Origin: Pseudomonadota bacterium
GTDB taxonomy: Bacteria; Pseudomonadota; Gammaproteobacteria; Burkholderiales; Gallionellaceae
Direction: 5' to 3'
Assembly: GCA_021821945.1 (NCBI GenBank)
Contig: JAJZTF010000002.1
Location: 124,001 to 188,000 of the forward strand
Length of the DNA stretch: 64,000 nucleotides
The notes beneath the pieces were generated by a model that ran no database searches, was not told the origin of the DNA, and saw only the letters and a list, made by a program, of their open reading frames with translations. Below, in pieces: positions 29,350 to 38,654 of the stretch; position 1 is the stretch's first letter, and each line of letters begins with the position of its first letter. Both the position numbers and the translations under genes were made by a program.

Positions 29350-31215
29350 ATGAAAAACCACGACTCGAACGGATTGATCCCCCCCATACGCCGCGGCAGC
29401 ATGGCGCCGCGTCCCTGGACCGGCTTCTGGAAAGGCCTTGTGCTGATGCTGACCGAACGCGAGGAGCCTTCTTCGACAGGCACCTCATGGATGCGCGCCG
29501 CATCGAGACGTCGCATGTTCCTTTTGTTGCTGGTGATCATGAGCGCGGTGATGGCGGGAAGGCTGCTTGTCTACACGCAGCCCGCGGATAGCGCCTATCC
29601 CGTCCTGCATTATATTCAGCTCGCGCTCTTTGTCCTGCTGTTCGGCTGGGTGGCCGCCGGTTTCGTGACGGCATTGATGGGGTTCTGGGTGCAATGGCGT
29701 CCGGATGCGCATGCGCTGTCGCTCTCTACTGCGCGCCGTCAGATCTTGAGCAAGGAAGCCAGGACCGCGATCATCATGCCGATCTGCAATGAACCTGTCG
29801 GCCCGGTCTTTTCGGGTTTGCGCGCAACCTGCGAATCGCTGCTCACGAGTGAGGCTTCAGGAATTTTCGATGTCTTCGTTCTTTCCGACACCTACAACGC
29901 CTCGATGCAGGAACAGGAACTCGAAGCTTTCCAGGCATTGCGGCAGCAGCTTGGCGACCGCTGTCGCATCTATTACAGGCTGCGCAAGCGCCGTGTCCAT
30001 CGCAAGGCCGGAAACGTCGCGGACTTCTGCCGTCGCTGGGGAAAAAATTACCGCTACATGGTGGTGCTCGATGCCGACAGCGTGATGACAGGGGAAAGCG
30101 TCACCATGCTGGTGCGCCTGATGGAGGCGAACCCAAAGGCGGGCATCATACAGACTGCGCCGCGCGCCTGCGGCGTGCAGACACTGCATGCGCGCATTCA
30201 GCAATTTGCAGGCAGGGTGACGGGGCGCCTGTTCACTTCCGGCATGCAATACTGGCAGCTCGGTGAATCGCATTACTGGGGACACAACGCGATCATACGC
30301 GTAGAGCCCTTCATGAAGCATTGCGCGCTGGCCAGGCTGACCGGAAAAGGCGGGCTTTCAGGCGAGATACTGTCGCACGACTTCGTGGAGGCCGCGCTGA
30401 TGCGCCGCGCGGGCTATCACACCTGGCTGGTCCCCGATCTCGGGGGGAGCTACGAGCAGCAGCCATCCAACCTGATGGAAGAGCTGCAAAGGGATCGCCG
30501 CTGGTGCCAGGGGAATCTGATGAATTTCCGGCTCATCACGGAGCAGGGGTTTCAGCCTGTCCACCGGGCGATGCTGTTCACCGGCGCGATGGCCTATGTT
30601 TCCGCCCCGCTATGGCTTGCCTTCTTGCTTGTCAGCCTGAGTCTGGGGCTTTTGGAGCCGCACGGCGCCAACTCTAGCCTGTTTCCCTGGCTTGGCATGT
30701 CCTACATGCTGGAGATTTTGTGGGCATTCACGCTGACGCTGCTGTTTCTGCCGCGTATCCTGGCCGTGATCGCGATCATCGGGCTAGGAGAGCAGGCTGC
30801 CTACGGCGGAACCCTCGCGCTGATCAAGAGCGCGCTGATGGAAGCGTTCCTGTCGGCGCTTCAGGCGCCCATCCGCATGGTCGCGCATACGCTGTTCGTG
30901 GTGACTGCGCTGACCGGGATAGGCCTGGAGTGGAAGTCGCCGATGCGCGAAGCGACTTCCATCCTGTGGCGCGATGCGTTGCAAAGATTCATGCCGGTGA
31001 TGGCCGTCGCCTCATTCGCCATGCTTGCGACTTTTTATGCGCGTCACGATGCGCTGCTCTGGCTTCTGCCGGTGGGTTTGCCCCTGCTGTTGGCCGCTCC
31101 CCTGACCGTCTTGACCAGCGAATCCCGCTGGGGCTTGAGGCTGAGGTATCGTCTCTGGCTTCTCACCCCTGAGGAACGCATCCCACCTGCAGTTCTGATC
31201 AGGGCCTGGGCATAA
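29350..31215 (+). CDS. opgH: Glucans biosynthesis glucosyltransferase OpgH (MdoH)
   Basis: GT2 fold: MVVLDADSVMTGESV, HDFVEAALMRRAGY, ELQRDRRWCQGNLMN, multiple TM helices. Confidence 0.92.
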   Translation: MKNHDSNGLIPPIRRGSMAPRPWTGFWKGLVLMLTEREEPSSTGTSWMRAASRRRMFLLLLVIMSAVMAGRLLVYTQPADSAYPVLHYIQLALFVLLFGWVAAGFVTALMGFWVQWRPDAHALSLSTARRQILSKEARTAIIMPICNEPVGPVFSGLRATCESLLTSEASGIFDVFVLSDTYNASMQEQELEAFQALRQQLGDRCRIYYRLRKRRVHRKAGNVADFCRRWGKNYRYMVVLDADSVMTGESVTMLVRLMEANPKAGIIQTAPRACGVQTLHARIQQFAGRVTGRLFTSGMQYWQLGESHYWGHNAIIRVEPFMKHCALARLTGKGGLSGEILSHDFVEAALMRRAGYHTWLVPDLGGSYEQQPSNLMEELQRDRRWCQGNLMNFRLITEQGFQPVHRAMLFTGAMAYVSAPLWLAFLLVSLSLGLLEPHGANSSLFPWLGMSYMLEILWAFTLTLLFLPRILAVIAIIGLGEQAAYGGTLALIKSALMEAFLSALQAPIRMVAHTLFVVTALTGIGLEWKSPMREATSILWRDALQRFMPVMAVASFAMLATFYARHDALLWLLPVGLPLLLAAPLTVLTSESRWGLRLRYRLWLLTPEERIPPAVLIRAWA

Positions 31216-32754
31216 ATGGACCGCCGCCAATTTTTGGGTTTGCTGGCTGCCGTCGCCTGCTCCGATGCATGGGCTGAAAATGCCGTCCTGCCCATGGGAA
31301 AGGCGAAGTCATTCAGCTGGGATAAACTGGTCGAGGAGGCGCGCCTGATGGCGGAGAGTCCCTATCGTCCGGCCTCCCAGCCCGATGCCGCCGTGCTCGA
31401 GCAGATCGACTGGGAGGCGCATGGAAAAATCCGCTTCAAGCCCGAAGATGCGCTTTTCTCGGATGGTCCCGGCCAGTATCCGATAGCATTCTTCCATCCG
31501 GGAAGATTCTTTCAAAAGCCGGTGAAGATGTACCGGCTGGATCCGATGGCTTCGGGATTCCTGTCCCGCGAAGTTCTGTACGACAAGAACTGCTTCGACA
31601 TGCCTGCCGACAGTCCTGCGCAGAGGTTGGGAGCAGACACCGGCTATGCGGGATTTCGCATACAGGAGAGCCGCAAGGATGGGCGCCTCGATTGGCGGAA
31701 CAACGACTGGGCCGCGTTTCTGGGCGCCTCGTATTTTCGCGCGATCGGCGACGAATATCAGTACGGACTTTCCGCACGCGGCATTGCGATCAATACCGTG
31801 GTGAAGGGTGTCACCGAGGAGTTTCCTGACTTCACCCGGTTCTACTTCGAACCCTCGGACAAGAATGAAATGACGGTCTATGCCCTGCTGGACGGGCCGA
31901 GCCTCTCTGGCGCCTATCGCTTCCTGCTGACGCGGGGCAAGGGTGTGGTGATGGATGTAAATGCCAATCTTTTCCTGCGCCGGGATGTCGAGCGCTTCGG
32001 CATCGCTCCGATCACCTCCATGTACTGGTTTTCCGGAAAGGACAAGCTGTTCCAGGAAGACTGGCGGCCCGAGGTGCATGACTCGGATGGTCTTGCGCTC
32101 TGGACGGGCAGGAATGAGCATGTCTGGCGCCCTCTGATCAATCCGTCCGGGATCAATGTTTCCTATTTCACGGACAGGGACCCCAAAGGGTTCGGGCTGA
32201 TGCAGCGGGAGCGCCGTTTCTCCGAATATCTGGATGGCATCCATTACGAGCGCCGTCCCAGCCTCTGGGTGGAGCCTCTGGAGGGGTGGGGCGAGGGGAC
32301 GGTCGAGCTTGTCGAGCTGCATACGACCGAGGAGATCTACGACAACGTCGTTGCGATGTGGGTGCCGCAAAAAAAAGCGCGTGCGAAAGACAGCTATCGG
32401 CTGCGCTACCGGCTGTACTGGCAGGCAGAAGAGCCGTTCGCCACGAACCTTGCGCGTTGCGTCGCAACCCGCATAGGCCGGGGAGGGGAATCGGCAAAAC
32501 GTCCCAAGGGCGTGCGCAAGTTCGAGGTCGAGTTCACGGGGATTCTGCCTGGCGTTCATCCCGAAGCGGTGGTGACCAGCACGGGCGGCAGGATATCGAA
32601 CGTGATGACCGAAGCGGTGCCCGATGGGAAACCGGGAGGTTGGCGCGCCTTTTTCGATGTCGAGGCGGAGGACACCGTCGAGATACGCCTCTACCTCAAA
32701 TCGAATGATTTGACGCTGACCGAGACCTGGCTTTACCAGCTACACCCAGCCTGA
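31216..32754 (+). CDS. Periplasmic glucan biosynthesis protein OpgG/OpgD
   Basis: N-terminal DRRQFLG (Tat-like) signal; MdoG-like body (ARGIAINTVVKGVTEEFPDFTRFYFE); directly follows opgH. Confidence 0.9.
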   Translation: MDRRQFLGLLAAVACSDAWAENAVLPMGKAKSFSWDKLVEEARLMAESPYRPASQPDAAVLEQIDWEAHGKIRFKPEDALFSDGPGQYPIAFFHPGRFFQKPVKMYRLDPMASGFLSREVLYDKNCFDMPADSPAQRLGADTGYAGFRIQESRKDGRLDWRNNDWAAFLGASYFRAIGDEYQYGLSARGIAINTVVKGVTEEFPDFTRFYFEPSDKNEMTVYALLDGPSLSGAYRFLLTRGKGVVMDVNANLFLRRDVERFGIAPITSMYWFSGKDKLFQEDWRPEVHDSDGLALWTGRNEHVWRPLINPSGINVSYFTDRDPKGFGLMQRERRFSEYLDGIHYERRPSLWVEPLEGWGEGTVELVELHTTEEIYDNVVAMWVPQKKARAKDSYRLRYRLYWQAEEPFATNLARCVATRIGRGGESAKRPKGVRKFEVEFTGILPGVHPEAVVTSTGGRISNVMTEAVPDGKPGGWRAFFDVEAEDTVEIRLYLKSNDLTLTETWLYQLHPA

Positions 32755-32758
32755 CAAT

Positions 32759-34090
32759 TCAGGACCTGACCGATGCGGGGTCGAGCTGATGCTTCTGGAG
32801 CAGCTTGTAGAATTCGGTGCGGTTGCGTTTTGAGAGCTTTGCTGCCTGGGTCACATTGCCTTCCGTGATCTTGAGTATGCGGATCAGATACTCCCGTTCG
32901 AAGCGTTTCTTTCCTTCCTCGAGCGAGAGCAGCATTTCCTCCTCCTGGTGCATGGTCTGCTGGACCAGCACCGACGAGATCAGGGGGGTTGTGGAAAGCG
33001 CAATGCTTTGTTCCACGACATTCAAAAGCTGCCTGACATTGCCAGGCCAGGGTGCCTTCACCAGCGCTTCCATCGCCTCCTGTGAGAATCCGTTGATGTT
33101 CCGGTTGTATTTCCTGGCGAGTGTCGACAGGAAATGCATGGCCAGCAGGGGGATGTCCTCGCGGCGCTCGGAAAGGCTCGGGATCACGAGCTCGACGACA
33201 TTGAGGCGGTAATAGATGTCTTCCCGGAAATTCCCCGCCTTGATTTCGGCTTTCAGGTCGCGGTGGGTCGCCGAGATGATGCGCACGTCGAGCGGAATTG
33301 CAACCGTGGCACCCACCGGGGTGACCCGTCTCTCCTGAAGCACGCGCAGCAGCTTGCTTTGCAGCGCGAGCGGCATGTCTCCTATCTCGTCCAGAAAGAT
33401 CGTCCCGCCGTTTGCCGACTGGAACAAGCCCTTGTGGTCCCGGACTGCGCCCGTGAATGCGCCCTTGGTGTGTCCGAAGAGCTCTGATTCGAGCAGCTGT
33501 TCGGGTATCGCCGCGCAGTTGATCGCGACGAACTGGTTCTTTGCGCGCGGGCTCGCATCGTGTATCGCATGCGCCAGCAGTTCCTTTCCGGTTCCGCTGG
33601 CGCCCCTGATCAGCACGCTCGCGTCTCCTCCTGCGACCAGTTTTGCCTTCATCAGCACGTCTTCCATGATGCTGCTCTGGGTGACGATGCCGCTGCGCCA
33701 TTGCGCCTCCTCGGGAGACTGGGTCGAGGATGAGAACTTGAGCGCCCTTGAAATATGCTCGAGGAGCACGGCGCTGTCGAAAGGTTTGGTCAGATAACCA
33801 AAGAGTCCGCGCTGCGTTGCCGCAACGGCATCCGGTATGGTGCCATGCGCGGTGAGCATGATCACCGGGAGGGCCGGCATGCTTCTGTGTATGTGCTCGA
33901 AAAGCGCCATGCCGTCCATGCCATGCATGCGCATGTCCGTGATCACGAGCTGGGGTCTTGCCATTTCGAGGGACTGGATCGCAGCCTCCGCGCTGTCAGC
34001 GGATACAACCTCGTATCCTGCCGAAGTGAGCCGCATGGACAGGAGCTGAAGCAGATCGGGGTCGTCGTCGACGATCAGTATTTTGCTCAT
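32759..34090 (-). CDS. glrR: Sigma54-dependent response regulator, GlrR/QseF-like
   Basis: Receiver domain (ILIVDDDPDLLQLLSMRL), AAA+ with GASGTGKE and GAFTGA loop, C-terminal HTH; operon with histidine kinase and lipoprotein. Confidence 0.85.
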   Translation of the reverse strand: MSKILIVDDDPDLLQLLSMRLTSAGYEVVSADSAEAAIQSLEMARPQLVITDMRMHGMDGMALFEHIHRSMPALPVIMLTAHGTIPDAVAATQRGLFGYLTKPFDSAVLLEHISRALKFSSSTQSPEEAQWRSGIVTQSSIMEDVLMKAKLVAGGDASVLIRGASGTGKELLAHAIHDASPRAKNQFVAINCAAIPEQLLESELFGHTKGAFTGAVRDHKGLFQSANGGTIFLDEIGDMPLALQSKLLRVLQERRVTPVGATVAIPLDVRIISATHRDLKAEIKAGNFREDIYYRLNVVELVIPSLSERREDIPLLAMHFLSTLARKYNRNINGFSQEAMEALVKAPWPGNVRQLLNVVEQSIALSTTPLISSVLVQQTMHQEEEMLLSLEEGKKRFEREYLIRILKITEGNVTQAAKLSKRNRTEFYKLLQKHQLDPASVRS

Positions 34091-34611
34091 GGCTGATCCT
34101 TGCGACTGGTTTCGTAAGCCTTGATTGCGTCTATCTTGCCCTGCAGCGACTTGGAGTGCATCTTCTCGCTGGCAAGCGCCTTGTTAAGTTCGTTTGCCGC
34201 ATTGTCCGCTTCAATCTGCTGGGAAAGAAGCGAGCTTAAAAGCAGGGCGAGATCGCGAAGTTCCGTTGCATCCTGGTCCGGCCAGGCGGTCAGAAGGTCG
34301 CGCGCGGCTGCCGTGTTGCGAAAGGAGGTGCCGGGCAGGGAAAGCAGCATCGCCAGCTTGATGCGTTGAACATTTCCGGGGCTCTTGGGGAAGTTCGCGT
34401 TGACGGCATTGTATTCGCCTGCTGCATCCTGCGCGGGCAGCGCGCTGATACGGGAATAGTATCGCAGGACTTCAGTGATCTCCGGAGTCTCCTTCACGGG
34501 CGGGCAGATGACGTGGGTGCGCACGGGGGGAGGAACGGGAGCGGGGGGCGTGGCGGTCTTGCATGCGCCAAGCAGTAGCGTCAGCATCAAAAGGTGGAAT
34601 TTCTTGATCAT
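34087..34611 (-). CDS. Lipoprotein, QseG/YfhG-like, in two-component operon
   Basis: Lipobox TLLLGACKT; position between kinase and regulator as in the glrK-yfhG-glrR locus. Confidence 0.7.
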   Translation of the reverse strand: MIKKFHLLMLTLLLGACKTATPPAPVPPPVRTHVICPPVKETPEITEVLRYYSRISALPAQDAAGEYNAVNANFPKSPGNVQRIKLAMLLSLPGTSFRNTAAARDLLTAWPDQDATELRDLALLLSSLLSQQIEADNAANELNKALASEKMHSKSLQGKIDAIKAYETSRKDQP

Positions 34612-36140
34612 AGGGTTTCGTCGGGGTTCAATGGGAAAGTCAGACGGAAGCATGTGCCTTTTTCATTCTCTGCTAATTCTATCGCTCCTCCATGCACGAG
34701 TGCATATTCGCGTGCGATGGAAAGGCCAAGCCCGGTCCCCTTGATGTGGGACTGGGGTGCCCTGCGGCCCTGATAGAAGGCTTCGAAGATCTTTTCCCGG
34801 TCCATGAGGTCTATGCCGGGGCCAAAATCGATCACGTCGAGCGTCAGCGTGCGGTCCGATTCCGCCGCACGTATCCTGATGGTTCCTCCCGGGGGGGAGT
34901 ACTTGATCGCATTGGAAAGCAGGTTGTCGACAATGATCCTGAATTTTTGCTGGTCGCAGGTCATCGATATTTCCGGGCAGGACAGCTCGATCTGCAGCGA
35001 CTTGTTGGTGATTGCCAGATACTGGTCACGCACCACGAGTTCGAGCAGGGGCTTGAGCGCCACCTTCTGTCTCAGCAGCACAACCTTTCCGGATTGCAGC
35101 GCACTGAAGTTTAACAGGTCTTCGATGCGTTTTTGCAATTGCACGCTGTTGGTCGCGAGTATCCTGACGATTTCGGTCTGGTCCGGGTTGAGTCCGCCTG
35201 CAATGCCTTCTGAGAGCAGGTTCGTCCCTTCCCTGATCGAGGTCAGCGGAGTCTTGAGCTCGTGGGAGACATGCTGGAGGAAGGTGGATTTCTGCTCTTC
35301 GATTTCCAGCAGGCGCGAACGCATCCAGTCCAGCCTCTCGCCCAGGCGCTGCAAGTCCTGAGGGCCTGCTATGCTGACTGCATTCGATAGATTGCCGTTG
35401 CCTATCGCGCGGATCGCCTTGTCGATTTGCCGCATGGGTCTTGCGATCAGGATGGAAAATCCGAAGGCAAGAAGAATCACCAGGGGGATCAGGGCGATCA
35501 GCAGCCAGACGATCACGCTGTTTGCCTGATCGGCCATGTCCTGCATCGCGCTGACTTCCCGCTCGATGGGCGCATCGCCGTGTTTCAGGAAGCTCTGCGT
35601 TGCATCCATCAGCGGGGAGAAGTCGACATGCCATTCGCCCTGATGCGAATGGGCGATGCTTTGGACATTCCGGAAGATGGCGGCATCGGCTGCGTCTATC
35701 TTCTGGAGCAGGCCGATTTGCTGAGGCGTGAGCGGAAGGGCGCCGAGATCTCCCAGGGTTTCCCTGAATTTTTCCCGGTTCTGAAAATAGTTTGCCAGCA
35801 GGGAGTCGTCGGTCAGGATGGAGGACAGTTTCACGTTGTGCTCCATCGTCGTCGCGTAATCGACCAGCAGACGGCTGAAGTGAGCGATCCTCTCGGCCTT
35901 GTAGACCACCTGGCGGTTCTGTTGTGCAAGCTTGTTGATCGATGCTGCGCTGTACATGAGGGAGAGCATCAGCGGCACCGAGGCCAACAGGAATCCCGCC
36001 AGGATCAGCCCCGAGAAGGACTTGGGGAGCCATGCTGACAGTCTTTTTGCGAGCCTCGATGTCAGGCTTCTGCTCGTGCGGGTTTGAAGGTGAAACATGT
36101 CGTGGGAGGCGGCAATCTGTCTGGATTGCGATTCTACCAT
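34608..36140 (-). CDS. glrK: Sensor histidine kinase, GlrK/QseE-like
   Basis: Two TM segments, HAMP, HVSHELKTPLTSIREGTNLL H-box, HATPase N/G boxes. Confidence 0.85.
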   Translation of the reverse strand: MVESQSRQIAASHDMFHLQTRTSRSLTSRLAKRLSAWLPKSFSGLILAGFLLASVPLMLSLMYSAASINKLAQQNRQVVYKAERIAHFSRLLVDYATTMEHNVKLSSILTDDSLLANYFQNREKFRETLGDLGALPLTPQQIGLLQKIDAADAAIFRNVQSIAHSHQGEWHVDFSPLMDATQSFLKHGDAPIEREVSAMQDMADQANSVIVWLLIALIPLVILLAFGFSILIARPMRQIDKAIRAIGNGNLSNAVSIAGPQDLQRLGERLDWMRSRLLEIEEQKSTFLQHVSHELKTPLTSIREGTNLLSEGIAGGLNPDQTEIVRILATNSVQLQKRIEDLLNFSALQSGKVVLLRQKVALKPLLELVVRDQYLAITNKSLQIELSCPEISMTCDQQKFRIIVDNLLSNAIKYSPPGGTIRIRAAESDRTLTLDVIDFGPGIDLMDREKIFEAFYQGRRAPQSHIKGTGLGLSIAREYALVHGGAIELAENEKGTCFRLTFPLNPDETL

Positions 36141-36163
36141 CCCGCACGCAGGCTATGGGGCGC

Positions 36164-36325
36164 TTACTTCAGGCGGGCGAGCACAGCACCAAGCAGTTTT
36201 GAGATGAGTGACTCCTGTCTTTCCCATTCGAGTTGGTCCGCCGTCTCCTCTTCCTTCAGATGAAGCTCCGAGAGGTTTTCCGGGGAGACCGAATAGAGCA
36301 GGCCGTGTGAAAAGGGCTGTTCCAT
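36164..36325 (-). CDS. Small hypothetical protein (53 aa)
   Basis: MEQPFSHGLLYSVSPENLSELHLKEEETADQLEWERQESLISKLLGAVLARLK; GGAGG RBS at good spacing; upstream FNR-type box. Confidence 0.6.
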   Translation of the reverse strand: MEQPFSHGLLYSVSPENLSELHLKEEETADQLEWERQESLISKLLGAVLARLK

Positions 36326-36391
36326 CGCTTGATCCTCCGCTTTGAAGCTGGGTGCAGTATATACGGTAATATTGTTGATGCAATAGGGGAT

Positions 36392-36405
36392 TTGATAAAA
36401 ATCAA
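36392..36405 (-). promoter_or_regulatory. FNR/ANR-type box TTGAT-N4-ATCAA
   Basis: Perfect consensus TTGATAAAAATCAA between DUF4149 stop and the 53-aa ORF. Confidence 0.6.
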
Positions 36406-36426
36406 ACAAAATCGCTGAGAATCGTG

Positions 36427-36876
36427 CTAGGGACGGCGGCTCTTGACGGCGAGATAGGCGCCGGCAAGGCTCTCGACCAGCGCCAACATCTGCGAAATGC
36501 CGTGCAGCATCTTGAATCTTCCGGCATATGCGCTGTGCATCACGTCGGCCGCATGCGCCTTCATGCCGTTCATGACGGGCTCGATATAAAAGAGCATGAC
36601 CAGCGTGATCAGCAGCATCAGGGTGGAGGCCAGGAAAACCGGCTGGCGGGGAGCCGAGCGCTTGAACTGCCAGACGAAATAGGCAAGCAGGTATGCACCG
36701 CAGACCAGGCCGATCAGATGAGTGACTGAAAACATGTGACCCGCAAGCCGGCCTGCGAGCAGCCTGTCGGGCTGGGTATAGAAGAGCACGGGGGCGGCGA
36801 CATAGCTGATGGCCCAGAGACTGCCCACCCAGGCGGTGATGGCAAGCGATGCAAGATGATGGCTGATGCGTTTCAT
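36427..36876 (-). CDS. DUF4149-like membrane protein
   Basis: 149 aa, four TM segments, GSLWAISYVAAPVLFYTQPDRLLAGRLAGHMF. Confidence 0.75.
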   Translation of the reverse strand: MKRISHHLASLAITAWVGSLWAISYVAAPVLFYTQPDRLLAGRLAGHMFSVTHLIGLVCGAYLLAYFVWQFKRSAPRQPVFLASTLMLLITLVMLFYIEPVMNGMKAHAADVMHSAYAGRFKMLHGISQMLALVESLAGAYLAVKSRRP

Positions 36877-36973
36877 GCGACAAGGTTAGCGCAAGTATCG
36901 CTTTATTGCACGCGTGCTGGTAGCATGAACTAAGGGGATGATTCGGATTTGACGCCATCCGGACAGGGAAGCC

Positions 36974-38500
36974 ATGACCATTATTCGCCAGCAGGATTTC
37001 ATAGACAGCATCGCGGATGCGCTGCAATTCATTTCGTATTATCACCCGGCCGATTTCATTAAGGCGCTGGCAAAGGCATACGAGACCGAACAGTCGCCCG
37101 CCGCAAAGGATGCGATGGCGCAGATACTTGCGAATTCGCAGATGTGTGCGGTGGGGCATCGTCCGATCTGTCAGGACACGGGCATCGTGGTGGCTTTCGT
37201 CAGGGTGGGCATGGATGTGCGCTGGGAGGCCGATCTCGATGTCGTCGAGATGGTCAATGAGGGCGTGCGTCGCGCCTATCTCGATCCGGACAATGTGCTT
37301 CGCGCATCGATCGTTTCGGACCCGGCGGGTGAGCGCAAAAACACCGGCGACAACACGCCGGCAGTGGTGCACGTCGAACTGGTGCGGGGGGACAAGGTCG
37401 AGGTCAGCATCGCAGCCAAGGGCGGGGGGTCGGAAAACAAGGCTGTCCTGGAGATGCTGAATCCCGGCGACGACATCGTCGAATGGGTGCTTAAGAGTGT
37501 GGAGCGCATGGGGGCGGGCTGGTGTCCGCCGGGCATGCTGGGCATAGGCATAGGCGGAACCGCGGAAAAGGCCGCGCTGCTCGCAAAGCAGGCGCTGATG
37601 CAGCCGATCGACATGCATGAGCTCAAGGCACGCGGGCCTGCCAGCCACATCGAGGAACTGCGCATCGAACTCTTTGAAAAGGTCAACGCCCTGGGCATAG
37701 GCGCTCAGGGGCTGGGCGGACTCACCACGGTGCTGGATGTGAAGATACTGGATTACCCGACGCACGCCGCATCGAAGCCGGTCGCGATCATCCCCAACTG
37801 TGCAGCGACGAGGCATGTGCATTTCGAGCTCGACGGCACGGGGAGGGCCGAGTTTGCAGCGCCCGCCCTTTCCGATTATCCCGACTTGCACTGGCAGCCT
37901 GCAAAGGATGCGAGAAGAGTGGATCTGGACGGCATCACCCGTGACGAGATAAGCCAGTGGCAGCCAGGAGAGACGATCCTGTTGTCGGGGAAACTCCTGA
38001 CCGGCCGCGATGCCGCCCACAAGCGCATCGTCGAGATGCTCGCGCGCGGAGAAAAATTGCCCGGGGGCGTGGATTTTAAGGACCGCTTCATTTATTATGT
38101 CGGGCCCGTCGACCCCGTGGGGGACGAGGCGGTAGGACCTGCAGGGCCCACCACTGCAACGCGCATGGACAAGTACACCGAGACGATGCTGGGTGACATG
38201 GGCCTGATCGGCATGGTAGGCAAGGCCGAGCGCGGACCTCAGGCGATAGAGTCGATCAGGAGGCATGGGGCTGTGTACCTGATCGCGGTCGGCGGCGCGG
38301 CTTATCTCGTCTCTCGCGCGATAAGGAGTGCGAAGGTCCTGGCTTTTGCCGACCTCGGCATGGAGGCGATATACGAATTCGAAGTCCGCGACATGCCGGT
38401 GACGGTTGCCGTGGACAGCAGGGGGCGTTCGGTGCACGACATCGGACCCCGTGAATGGAAGAAGCGCATCGGCATCATCCCGGTGCGCGTGGGTTTGTAG
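36974..38500 (+). CDS. Fumarate hydratase class I (Fe-S)
   Basis: CQDTGIVVAFVRVG, GGSENKAVLEMLNPGD, VGPAGPTTATRMDKYTE. Confidence 0.95.
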   Translation: MTIIRQQDFIDSIADALQFISYYHPADFIKALAKAYETEQSPAAKDAMAQILANSQMCAVGHRPICQDTGIVVAFVRVGMDVRWEADLDVVEMVNEGVRRAYLDPDNVLRASIVSDPAGERKNTGDNTPAVVHVELVRGDKVEVSIAAKGGGSENKAVLEMLNPGDDIVEWVLKSVERMGAGWCPPGMLGIGIGGTAEKAALLAKQALMQPIDMHELKARGPASHIEELRIELFEKVNALGIGAQGLGGLTTVLDVKILDYPTHAASKPVAIIPNCAATRHVHFELDGTGRAEFAAPALSDYPDLHWQPAKDARRVDLDGITRDEISQWQPGETILLSGKLLTGRDAAHKRIVEMLARGEKLPGGVDFKDRFIYYVGPVDPVGDEAVGPAGPTTATRMDKYTETMLGDMGLIGMVGKAERGPQAIESIRRHGAVYLIAVGGAAYLVSRAIRSAKVLAFADLGMEAIYEFEVRDMPVTVAVDSRGRSVHDIGPREWKKRIGIIPVRVGL

Positions 38501-38526
38501 GTCGGGGTTTGATGATCCCGATCCAA

Positions 38527-38630
38527 GAATTGGCGGGTCTCCCCGCATTGCAGGGTAGCAAACCTGGTCAGGTCCGGAAGGAAGCAGCCATAGTTATTTC
38601 TGCAAGTGCCGGGGGTAAGGCTCGCCTCCT
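38527..38630 (+). ncRNA. ffs: Signal recognition particle 4.5S RNA
   Basis: Conserved core GGTCAGGTCCGGAAGGAAGCAGCC flanked by complementary arms; boundaries approximate. Confidence 0.93.
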
Positions 38631-38654
38631 TATGCAATGCCTCTGGAGGGCTGG

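Noticed and set aside
36164-38548. 794-aa minus-strand ORF
   Set aside because: Antisense to fumarate hydratase; Arg/His/Pro-rich shadow translation. Only its last 53 codons (own RBS, outside fumA) look real.
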